From the NCBI RefSeq assembly GCF_014898815.1, contig NW_026515482.1, forward strand, positions 1,984,001 to 2,048,000: 64,000 nucleotides of DNA. Reading direction: 5' to 3'. The stretch comes from Panonychus citri (taxonomy: Eukaryota > Arthropoda > Arachnida > Trombidiformes > Tetranychidae). Positions within the stretch are counted from its first letter, which is position 1, and each line of letters opens with the position of its first letter. Positions 36,801 to 49,814 of the stretch are shown one piece after another. Below the pieces are notes generated by a model. That model did no database searches. It was not told where the DNA came from and saw only the letters and a program-made list of their open reading frames with translations. The position numbers were made by a program, and so were the translations under genes.

Positions 36801-39725
36801 AAGGAAAAGGTTATCTTATCTTCATTAGAAGTTTAGATTTGAGTGAAAAGATAATGATGATGAGGAAAAAGGATGCGGATGAAAAGATAACTGTACTTTC
36901 ATTATCATCGAATGGGTCAAAATCACTGGTCAGTGGTTACTGATTTTCGTCTCATCTTTCATCATCATCTTTTGTTTTCTTCTGGTCAAAACTGATCATC
37001 ATTATTGCTCATCTAATCTTTACCAAAGATTAACCTTAAATTATGATTTACTTTTTTTCTCGGTTCAAATTCATTGCCTCTTGTTGATTATCGTCATCAT
37101 CATCATCATCATGGTCATTATCATTTAATTATCTGGCAAACAAAACAACATCAACATGGTTCATTAAGTTAATATATAAACACAATCTAATCATCATCAT
37201 CATCATGATCGTAATTATCATTTACCCTTATATTCAATGTTCAATCATGAAATCGTAACATTGAAATTGTTTATTATCTGTTTCCGTTTTTAACGATTAA
37301 TTGTCAAGGCGAAACAATTTAATTCATATATTTAGCTATTTATATATTAATTCCCTATGTAAAAGTCTAAAATTTGATTGTTGTGTTTTAATTGTTAACA
37401 ATTAAAAAGTATAATTTAGTTAATAGAATCTTGAAATTATTATTACTGATTCCTTACTATCATGAAATTAGATATGATTTATTTAAATTGTAACTGATTT
37501 GGTTTATATTGTTGATGTTGTTTCTCAATTGCAATTAACTTTTCCTCCGATATGATTAATTATCTCTAATTGTTTGATTGTTAATAATTGATCATCTCAA
37601 TTGGAAATTATAATTGTTTATTATCATGTAATTAAAGAGGCAAAGTTAATTATTATTATCATGGAAATTTAAATTTAATTGACAAAGACTTAAACAATTG
37701 AGGCGTATGGTGATTCAATCATGATTGATAAATGATTAACTGATTATCATGATGGTTAATTACCATATTATGATTAAAACTAATTCATCATAAATTCAAT
37801 ACAATCAGATTTGATTAATCTCATCAGAATCAAATCAATATTTGATCATCATTTATTATTATTAATCTTTTTTTTTTCATCTAATCAATTTGTTGTTTAC
37901 TATTTTTTGGTTAACAATTAATTAATTATTTATTGATTTATATATTCATTGATTAAAAGTGTTGACAAATTAACTGTTAGTTTTGTGGTTGGTAAATCAT
38001 TTTGATTTCAAATTAATCAATCAATTTTCATGATACAACAGAAAACAAATGAGAATCTCAAATTTTACCCTCAGGGCTAATTGAGAATTGATAATAATCA
38101 ACTCAACTTTAACTCAAAGTTGATGAAATTAATTCAGTTGACCCCTTTGGGCTATAATCTAAAATAATAATAGTTAAATTAATTGTTTCTAATTTAATCA
38201 TTTAGCAAAAAAAAACTAAATTTCGTTAATCAATTTTCAACAATTCATGAATCATTTAATTCATCAAATAATATTTACAATTATACGATAATTAATTTGA
38301 ATGTCCAGTTGAACCAATAGACACTTGGTCATCTTATTAATAACTAATGTTATCTGATTATTTATTTAAACATTTTTTACGTTTTTTTTTGTTGTTGTTG
38401 ATTAACTTTAATCATCAACAATTTAACTGGTTGGTTAATTGTAAATAGCCCAAGGGTAAATTAACGTGTCATTTACAATTAATTAACCAAGAAACTTTTT
38501 TCCTCCTGGTTATCCTAATACATAATATACTTTATATTAATTGTAAAACAAATTGTAAAACAAAAACAATAACCAATCAAGTTAATCATCAACTGATTAT
38601 AAATGTTAATTACTGTTAATTTTAATTGTTCCTCTTTCTAATATAATTATTACAATATCTTATTAGCCCGGATTCCGGTCACGATTAAGATTTAAGATCA
38701 TCTTTTTTACCCTTTGAATTAATTAACTGACCAATTAACTAACTATATTTATAACTGTGTGTGTGTATATTAAAACAAAAAGGTAATGTTAATTGTGATT
38801 AGTAATCATCATGATTTTTAAATTGTTTCCAATGATAATGATGCTGATGATGATCATGATTGGTAAATTATGCAATTAGAAAGCTCATCAATTTTAATTA
38901 TTCCAATTTTTCTTATTCTCTTCCTTTTCGGTATTACAATTAATTGGGTACAATTATTAACCAAACATGATTAATTGATTGTCAGTTAATCAGGAAGAAA
39001 ATTGTAATGATAATTTGGTTTCTTTTTCAGGTCAAAAAGTTTCGAGTTTCAATTGTCAGAGTATAACAATTAAAGAATTTAGAATTTTCATAAATTGTTC
39101 TCTTCTAATCTGATTCTATTAAATTCGAGGTTCAATTGGTGGACAAGAGAAAAGAGCGGGAAAAAAGTTCGTATAAAGTTTTCCCGCTTTCAAGTTGACA
39201 TTGAATTTTGGGAATTGTCAAAAGACCAGAAACCCGGAAGTTCATTTGATGAATATGAAGGACAGGAGAAGAAAAAAATTGTTCTTTTTGTTCCATGAAA
39301 AAAGTTCAAATTCGTGAGTTCAAGTTCGAAGTGAGAATTGATTGATTTGTGATTGTACGATAAGAGTAAAGTTCTAATCAATCAATTGATATCTTTTCTG
39401 AAGGTGTGGGTGAATTGTTATTGTTTGACAATTCTAATGAAGGTTGACAATATATACAAGTCGATCAGTGGAAAAGAAAGAATCAGAATTATAATTAATG
39501 ATGGAATTAAATTATTATTACAATTAGAGATGAAGGGCAAATGATACTTGATGTAAAAATAAGTGACAATTTAAATCATTACCTGAGTTAATTTGATTGT
39601 GATTACTCAGAATTACAGATTAGTCCGGAAAAAAAGAGTCTTATGATTATCATGATTAGTTAACTGAACAAATTTTCACCATTAACACGGAATAAAAAGT
39701 TCGAGTGAACAAAGAGAACCTTGAG

Positions 39726-39727
<2 letters not shown>

Positions 39728-39782
<55 letters not shown>
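39728..39782. repeat. Long (GA)n microsatellite
   Basis: An uninterrupted GA run of about 54 bases, the longest pure dinucleotide run I saw in the window. Confidence 0.95.
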
Positions 39783-39784
<2 letters not shown>

Positions 39785-41247
39785 AACTTTTTGTTTTTTC
39801 ATGAAAAATGAATTCTACATGAGAAACGATTGAAACTGAACCAGAATTTCAGCAACCAGATCAATGGTTACACCAAATTCACTCATAAACATGAGAAAAG
39901 TTTTTTTCTTTCTCCAGGTAAACTGTCAACTCGACAACAATTGAGCCATGACAATTGAATCCTTGAAAATTTAATATAACAGCAAAATTACAATTAAATC
40001 AAACCAACAATTAGGGAATTGCGATCAAGTCCAAGGTTAATTGTTAATCATTTGAATTACTGTTGCTGCTTTTTTTTTCAATTTACCGTTTTGATGAGTT
40101 CCCAATGTCAACATGATGTTTATGTTTCCTTGTTGATCATTACCTGTGGTAATTTAATCTCAAACCACAATCAAGTTAATTATCACCAGAAAAAATATTA
40201 GTAATGTTAATGATAACCAATTTAATACATATTTAACCATGTTCATCTAATTGTCACCATTTTTATGCTAATTGTTGTGTGTCTCATGATGGTAATAATA
40301 ATGATGATGATTACATTATGATGATTAAGCTAATTCTCAAAATATAAAGTTAATTAATTGTTAATTTAATTGGGGGGAAATGTTACTTTTCATCTTGATT
40401 AGTTTCAATTAATTGATTAGGAAGCAATCAATTGCTTTAGATTACAATTAATATTGATTACAATTGTCATTGGAGTTAATCTAATTGTTGATCAAGTTAA
40501 TTGTCAACTTTTCATCTTCCTCTTTTTTTTACCCAGTTAACTGTCAATGATTAAAAGTCTGTCACTAGTCTGAGTTAATTGTCTTTAATTGTTTCAACGT
40601 TCAACTCTGGTGATTACATTCAAGGATATTCAATATGTATATTCAATTGAACAGGAATCATAATGATAGTTTTGAATTAATATCAATGACAATTATTGAT
40701 CAGTGAAAATTAATCATGATCTGAACACTGAACATGATTAAAGATTGTCAATGATAATCAGTTTACACTTGATTACTTGATTACTTGATTGTATTAAGAC
40801 ACATTACATTTGAATTGTTTATTTTGTTTCATCTAATGGTTGACAAATTGTTATCAAAATTAACTGATAATGTTTAGTGATTTGTTAATTATTACTTACT
40901 GATGATGATACTTTTTGATGATAATGTCAAGATTATTTTTTTCTGCTTCATGTTCACACGATTGGAAAGTGAAAGTTTAATGAAATAATCATCATTAGAT
41001 GATGATTTTTAACTTTCTCTCTCACTCTCAATCATCATCATCATCTTCCCACTCCACCCCAACAGCTTTTACCTGCTGTTGTTGTTACCTGTTGTCACGG
41101 TTAGATAGGTAGACGCAAAGTAAAAGTCAATCAATTGATAGATTTCGTGGATAAGATTTGCACGATAATAACTATCAACAATATCATCATCATCATTATC
41201 ATCTTAAGCTGATGATGATGATACAATTTGAAGACTAATCATGAGTG

Positions 41248-41250
<3 letters not shown>

Positions 41251-41281
<31 letters not shown>
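41251..41281. repeat. (CT)n microsatellite
   Basis: A pure CT dinucleotide run of about 31 bases in intergenic DNA. Confidence 0.95.
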
Positions 41282-41286
<5 letters not shown>

Positions 41287-44200
41287 CAGGCTAGTTGGTC
41301 GTAAGTCATGCTTCATATTTGGGTCTAATGATTGTGATCTTAGTGTCTTACTTACAGAGAGAGAGAGAAAGTGAGAGGAGGAAAGAGAAAAGGAAGAGGA
41401 AAATGAAGAGAGAGTGAGAGTGAGAGTGAGGGAGGTAGGGAAACGAAACTGAAAATGATGCTGATATTAAGATGATGATGATCGTGAGGGAACGACAGGT
41501 AAGTATTCAAGGACATATTGACGTTGGACGATGTTTTTGTTTTGTGCATTATGATGGTGAAAATGGTGAATTATAAGCAAATTGTGAGTTATTGTGTTCC
41601 TTGTATTTGGTATTGGCGGTTGACTTGTGACTACTGAGAAAAACTGAATCAAGCAGAATCAAAGTTACCAGTGATTTGACTTAACAATCAATGAGATATA
41701 ATAGTACGAGTCATTGAGCGTAAACAACAAGGGCTTTTTTCTTACTATCGGGTACTAGTGGTGGTAGAAATTGAGATCATAAGAAGAGAGAGAGAGAGAA
41801 AGTAAGAGAAGATAAGAAAGAGAAGACGGAAATTCAGAAGGAGATGCGGTTGAAAAGGTCTGGTAATTTGAGGGCCTGAGGTGCACCTTGAAATCGATCG
41901 ACGCTTCATTGATACTTGATCATTGAAAGAGAAGAAAATAATTTGCGTCTTTTCGCCTTTCAAATAAGCTCATAGAGATGATGATGATACGGGAGATTTG
42001 GTCTTAGTTTTATTTGTAAAAAGTTTGTCATCATCATCATGTTGTTGTTGTCATCATCATTTAACTTACTTTCTCACAAAAATCGATCTTCTTTCATCAT
42101 CTTTAAAACAGGTAGGAAAACTTTTTACATAGAGATGATGAAAAAAAGAGAGAGAGATGTTAATTTTTATTATTATCTTACCTGTGCTCAGGTATTGATA
42201 AGGTAAAGGTGGGGGTGAACTAGAAGATCCCAAAGGTAGATTAACATTTGAAACATTTAAATTGTTGATTGTTGCAAACGTTGATTGTTGGTCTCTCAAG
42301 GACAAGGACGCAATCAATTTGAAAGTAAAGATTTTTTTTCTCGCTTAAATATTATTACCTGAAAAAGTCAATTAATCTGTTACTTTCTCTCTCTCTCTTG
42401 ATGATTAGCGTTTCGTTTTGTCTTCCAACAATTAACGATTCAATGATTCCATTAATTAGACTTATGATAAATATAATTATCAACCGACTATGATTCCCTG
42501 GGTAATTGAGACAATCAACCATTCAACAATCAATGATTAACTTTCGGATGAATTTGATTACTTTCAAATTGTCCAATTGTTAATTTTTCATCATCTCTCT
42601 TTCTGTCGTTTTCGTATTAATCGTTAATTGTTTCCTATTAATTAGTTGATATTGATAGTAACAGCAAAAGAGATGATAATTAATTATTGACAATTTAATT
42701 TCTATTTTATCGGTTTGAAGGTTTTTTCCCATACAATTTGTTTTAATTGTTGCTGATTGTTAATTAAAAACTTTTTACTCTCTGGATCTTATTATTGACT
42801 TAAAAATCTTATTACAATTAGTCAGCTGACAATTAAATCTGATTACAAGAAGAAAAAATTAATTCACCATTAGTTAATAGTTTTAATTGTTATTAATTGT
42901 ATCAGTTTCCATCCAATGTTGGTCTTAATCAATCAGTAATAATATCAACTGACTTTAATTTGAACAAACAATTAGCTGATTAGTACATATTGTACATGAA
43001 TTGTTATTGAATATAAACAATCAATAAACTCAATTGTTACAATTAGCTGTTAATTGTAACTATTAAATCTGAAAATAAAGTTTCATGTTGCAGTTTAACA
43101 GTTAATCAATTGGATGTCAATGATATTTAAGTTGAAATTAGTAATCTGATTTGTGAGAAAACTATTGGTTTTATTACAGGAAAGGAATCAATTTAATTGT
43201 AATCAACAGTTACAAATACAATAAAATGATTACAATTAACGATCAGCAATTATTTACATTATTAATAAACAATCAACAGAATCATAATCAATTACTAATA
43301 ATAATCATCAAAGCAAGAGCAGTTAATTTTAACAACAAGAGACACAAACAAATCAAAGGTAAAAATGATGCAAGAAAAACATAATCACAATTAACTGACA
43401 AACATAATCAACCATAACAATTAACCCCAGAAAATGAGTGATGTTAATTGTTACCAATATCTTTTATGATTAAGGTGAAAGGTTAAAATGTTGATATTGA
43501 AAAAAAAAGCAAATCAATTTCATATTGATGTTGAGTGATGGTGAATGATCAACATTGGTTATTGCTAACAATTAGTTAATCATATTGATGTTTTCTCATT
43601 TAAACCGCCACAAATTGGTAAAATACACACACAGGCATCAACATGATCCTCATCATGATCAACAACAATAAAATTGCATAATAATTAAGCAAAAAAAAGC
43701 ACAAGTTTGCAAACTTTTTTCAAGCTCAATCAGCGTAACGTTTTTTTTTTGCTTGTTGATGAGTTACTGTTGGTGAAAAGGCTCAATGATTATGGTCTGT
43801 AAACAACGGATATGAATGGTAATAATAAATGATGATGATGATGATGATGAGGAGATGAAGATGAAAAATGCAATATTAATAGTATGAGATTATTGCAATA
43901 GAATCGCATCAATCGTAGTCGTTGCTTGATTTTTGCTTGAAAGAGAAGAAAAAAAAAATTTCTCTTTTCCTTTTGGTCTCTAAGCTAATATGATGCCCAT
44001 TGAGGTCAATTTGTATTCTGAAAGATGCGGAACGATATGATTATGGATTCTGATGGTGATTAGGTGGGCAAGGTGAACCTTAAGATATGGTTAACAGATT
44101 GACCACTCATCTATGTCCGAGAGTTTTTTTTATCAACCATCAATAATACCCAATCATCATCATCTTTATCTTTATCTTTCATCAATGTCAATGTATTAAT

Positions 44201-47200
44201 ATTATTTTGTTTTCCTCTCTCACTAATCAAAGATTCTGGTTTCTTAATTTTTTACATGGTTATTGATATTAATATGGAAAAATGAATTAAATTAATAGGG
44301 ATTATTGAACTATCAAGGTCAGATTATGACCAATTATTGGATTAACTCTTGTGATTTGATTATTATTATTGATTATCATCAGTCTGGTTGCTATTTTTTG
44401 ATTATGTTGGTGATGATGATGGTTATCAATAGTTTGTAATTGATTATATTTGTGAGGTGAGGGTGGGTTTTTGATCTCACTCACTCACTCACTCACCCAC
44501 TCTCTCTCTCTCTCATTGATGTGGGTGCAATCAATTGATTTTATTGAATAACAATCAAAAATCCGAGTGAATTGACATCCAAATTGATGATAATCTTCAA
44601 TCAATGGAATCTATTATTCATCATCATCATCATCATCTTCAGAATCGCCTCAATTGCAGATAAACATCTTCATCATCATGTCTTCATCTTCCATGATGAT
44701 GATGATGATTTAATGTTGATCTCTGGTTTTCAATAACTTTGTTAATCACTTATTATAACTTTTCAATCTTAAATTGTTGTTCAATCATTTTCTCAAACTT
44801 GTCATCTAAATTAGTTATTAGTTTCTCCATCACTATGATAACATATCTCATCTTAATCATTTAAGTAACATATTTAATTGTCACTGATAACTGTCCAAAT
44901 CAAACAACAATCAACAATAATTAACAATCAATCAATGACAATTGATATTTATCAATGTCCTAACAATTTTTACTTTGCTTATTTATCTAATACATTTGGG
45001 TTCCTTTAATTATCTTAAATTAAACTTAATTGTCAGCCAATCGTTTGTAATCATTTTCAATTCTGATAATCATTATAATCTCATGATATTGATCATGAAT
45101 CATTTTCATAACTTTAATCAACATCAAACCGATAAATATAATAACAATGAACGGAAATTAACACTAATAACAATAAATATCCAACAATTAAATCAACTGC
45201 AATTTACTGTAATCTCATATATCAGCAATTTAAATGGTCTACAATTAAAACTTTTTAATATCATTTGTTTAATCTGATTGTCAGAATTGTCTGATTTTGA
45301 TTAAGTTAATTTACTTTAAATCATATTTACTTTTTGTTGTACAATCAAAACAATTGAACAATTGGTCTTTTAATTATTATCACAATCAGTTGACCTTTAA
45401 ATTGTTACAATTAACTAATAGCTTGATGATAATATATAAATATATTGTTTTCTAATTGTTTTTGGTTGATTATTATATTAAATTGTGATTTCTTTTTCTA
45501 GGTTAATGACAATTAAGCTTTAATTGTATCTAAATTAACCATCAGTAAATCATTGACCATTAATTATGATTTGATCAATCAAAATGGTTAGATAATTAAT
45601 CTTAACCAGTTAATCTGATGATTTTAAGTAACAATCATTAAGAGATTGGTATTAAATTGTTTTAATTGTTACGGGATAAATCAACATGATCAAAATTAAT
45701 TGTCTCATTCACTTTTTTTTCACAATCATGATTAACATAATCATTGATAAAATCTGGTACAATTTATTTTAATAATAATCAAGCATTGTTTTAAATTAGC
45801 AATTAAATTGTTACTTTGAAAAAAACACTTGCTTTTAATCATAATGATTAACTAAATTGTTACAATATGGCAATGATTAAATTGATTGTTATATTAATTG
45901 TGTGTTAATTTTTCATCTGGAACTATTATTTATTATTATTGTCTAACAATTAATATTATAATTTAATCACAAATTTAATCGGTTAATTGTGATAGCCATT
46001 TGATTATAATCAATTGATTAGCATCAATAATTATCTGTTAATTGTAGTAATTGATTTTAATTACCAATAATTAAAACTATTACTATTGATCACCACTGTT
46101 ACCATTAGAAACTAATTTAATAAATCATTTAATTTGATTACAATTGGAACTGTTAATTATTGGTGTTATTAATTGTTGATCAATAAATTAATCTCTTGGA
46201 AACTAATTGTGATTAGTAAATAATAATAAAGCAATAAAATTAAGATGATAATTTCCTGGAGCAATTTAAATAATATCCATTGGATTAGAACAACAATTAA
46301 CTTAACAATCTCATTGATTTCATTTTTGGAAACTCCAATGATTTAATCTGATTTGATCAATTGAATTGATTAACAGGAAACAATTTAAATTGTGATCATA
46401 AATTAATCAACTTGATTAAATAACCAGAAACAATAATCGTTCACATTAACAATTAGTTAACTTTTTGTTTCCATATTATTGTAATCACGATTTACCAATT
46501 GTTGATAATCAGTTAATCACTTTGCCTTGTTAAAGTGATTCCCTTTAATTAAAGTCGTACAGTTAATTGTTGTATTAATTTTGATTTAACTTTCGCCTGA
46601 CATTTTAATTAATCAATTTGATTTTGTTTTTCCCAATTACAATGATTAATAATCATTAATGTTCACAAAATTACTGATTATCAAGTAGAAAGTTTTAATC
46701 ATCATAATCATCAGCTAATCAAATTTAATCTAAATAATTGATTTGGTCAAAGATGATCAAGTATAACGGTACATTTAACTTTCGATAATTTAATTTAATT
46801 GTGAATATTCAGAACAATTTAAAACCTAAAGCTCAAATTGAATTGAAATTTCAACCCTTTGAGATGAGCAAAAAAACATCATTAATCAAGCTTAAAACTG
46901 TCAATGAATTTAAATTGTTTGGATATTAAATTAACACCCAAGTGAACAAAAAACTGTTATAATCAACAATTTATGTTGACTGTTTGTGATTGAATTATAA
47001 TTGATGGAAAGAAAGTTGATTGATTTAATAGTAATCATAATAAATGAATTGTTACAATTGAAATTGTAAAATGATATTTAGATTGAAATCAAAGTGATGA
47101 TGATGATAAACATCAACATTTGCATAATGATGATGATGATGATGAGATGATGATGGTGATAATGTTTCTGATGTTGATGCTGATGAAAATGATGATAATG

Positions 47201-49805
47201 ATTAGCTGATGATCCTGAAATAAGATAAGCAATCAAGTTAACATTTAATGTTAAACATTTAAACGAGTTGTTGTTGTACAAACCACAGTTAGAGATGAGG
47301 ATGAAGATGAAGATGACGAGAAAGTATTTCTCTCTCTCTCTCTCTGTCTCTCTCTCGCTCTCGCTCTGTTGGATTAGCAAAGTAATAACATTTCATGAGG
47401 AGTCAAAGGGATGAGGATGCTAAAACTAAATCCATAGAGATGAAAATTGCTTAGCTGAAAAGCTAACGGGATAAAGTGACAAAAAGGGGGTTGAATTATT
47501 ATTAATAATAATATCATTCCGACTGAACAATTGTCATTAAGATTGAAAGAGATTATCATGAAAATTTAAAGATTTCACATTTCTCCTTCTCTCTCTCATC
47601 ATCATCATCATCTACTTTTCTATCTTAAGATAATCTTCCGCATCCTTATCTTCATCATCATCATCATCATAATCTGTATCCCTTTTTGATTTGAAACAAT
47701 TTTTATATGATACATTTTATAAAATGAAAATTTGTAATGTGAATACTTGACAGAGTCTCAATAAAAGTGATGAGGATGAGAAGATGATGAAAAGATGAGG
47801 AATCATGAAGATGATGAGGATGAAGATGAGGATCCAAAGGATTGTCAACATTTTTAAGTATCATCATCTTCTTGATTGTCGCTATTAGATGTTAAAATAA
47901 TCAGTGTAAGCACTTAAACAAGTTTTCACTTTCAGGATAAACTTTTCTCTTTCACAAAGATTATGATTATTGTTTAAATTTATCCTTATATCATTTATGG
48001 TGATGATGATGATGATGATTATGTATAATAATGATTATCATGATTTTCCATGAATTTTTCAGTTCCAATCCTATAAGTTTTTGTTCAACTTTAGATATTA
48101 TTGTTTCATGGATAATGGTTATATTACAAATGCTTTTCTACTAAGGACAATATTCATGATTCCATAATGAATATGAAAACATTCATTCACGAAATTTGAA
48201 CCTATCTTCCCGGAAGAAGATGAAAGATGAAGATGAAGATGAAGATGATAAACGAGAAAGATTTTCGATAGTTCGAAATTTAATAATAATAATTCCCTTC
48301 TTTTCTTTAATTCTCAAGTTCGAGGTTCGATTTTGTTTTTTTTTCAAATTTTCGAAAGTTTTTCTTTTCGAGTTTTCTATTCTTCTTTTTTTTTGGTCTT
48401 TTTGGTTTATATTCTGATAATGATGATGATTAAAAGTTCTGGTTGAATTTTCTTAGGTGAGTTGGTTAATTGTTGGTGTGTTTATGTTTATAATTAGTTA
48501 ATTTAGTTTGAATTTAACTGTGAGGTTTTGGCTCTTGATTTTAATTGGGTTCGGTTAATTATCACTTTGTGAATCATATTTCTGATATTGTTTTAACGTT
48601 AAATTTTGTGAAGAAAAACAAAATTACAATCTAATCATTGAACTAACATGATAATGATTAAATTTAATTCAATTCATGAACCGGTTAAAAAAAAGGGTAA
48701 GCAAATGATTAAGTTAATTGTTGTACTTATAAAACAACAACAAAAACTTTGATTGTGATTTAAAACACAAGAAGTGAAAAAAAATTTTCCAAATCAAAAT
48801 GATTATTAAATGAAAACTTTTACCACTTTGAAGTTTAATATGAATCATTTAGTATCACGTTAATTTAATTAATTAAAAGTGATCAACTGTGTATTTAAAG
48901 TAATTAATTAGTTGATTCAGTTTAGTGTAATCGTCAAATCAATTGACTGGAAACAAGAAACTGTTTAATTGGTTGAAACATCAATTTAAATGTTTTCGTA
49001 ATCAACGGATTGTTGATTGTTAATCAATAGAGATTTTTGTTTTCCTCTCTTGCTTTCAATTAATCAACAATCAATTCATTCATTTAACAATTAACTTTGT
49101 ACCTTTTCATTTTCTTGGCTTATTTATATATAAATTAAATTGTTACAATTTGTTTGTAATTGTTGAACTAAGTTAATGACAAGAAAATAAAATTAATCTG
49201 AAAAAAAAGTTGAGATATTTTATTTAATATAATCAATATTGATTGTCCTTAATTGTTTAGATTTTGATGATTATGATTATGATTATTGTATGAAATCAAA
49301 TTTAATTAACATCCGGATCAAATTATAAACAAAGATGACTCTTAAATCATTGACATCAACAATTATTGATACTGATGCTGATCAAATTGAAGGTCAATCA
49401 CAATTAATATTATTATTATTTTAAGTTAACTAATCATGAGCAATTTATTTGATTATTATTCAACTTTATTCATTGAAATTGATATTGAGAAATTGGTTAA
49501 ATTGTTGTCAATTGTTTTTCTCTTCACTAGTTCATCGTACAGAAAGTAAATGATAAAACTTAATTGATCTTAATTGTTACGATTACTTCCTTCTTAAGAA
49601 TCAAAAATAATATGTTACAAATTAACTGTTAATGATTAAACATTAATTCTTGTTATGCAAAGCTCATAGTAATTGATTAGATTGATAAGTTGACAACCTT
49701 GAAAATCAATAATTAAAGCGTAACACAATTGGAGATATTGGATAAACAGGGAAACAATTAACTCTAATCACAATTCAATTGTCGACAATTTAACAAGTCA
49801 AGTCT

Positions 49806-49814
49806 CGCCATCTA
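49806..49814 (-). promoter_or_regulatory. CTCF-like core, - orientation
   Basis: CGCCATCTA on the + strand reads TAGATGGCG on the - strand, the central core of CTCF motifs. The flank that would give CCA in the full consensus is not matched, so this is weaker than the site at 8280. The two sites point toward each other across the Cut-like gene. Confidence 0.3.

Larger units (their letters stand above)
32105..37300. other. Intergenic region, repeat-rich part
   Basis: No gene is supported. The sequence is dominated by (CT)n/(GA)n tracts (notably 34831-34910 and 36764-36798) and ATC/GAT runs, with a CCCTCAGGG palindrome at 34793-34801. No homeodomain-coding exon was seen here that could belong to the Cut-like gene. 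Confidence 0.6.

Noticed and set aside
39095..39298. Frame of 67 codons with a less biased composition (RFNWWTREKSGKK...)
   Set aside because: No domain, no convincing donor or acceptor pair, stops in the extended frame, and no continuation in neighbouring sequence. Treated as chance.
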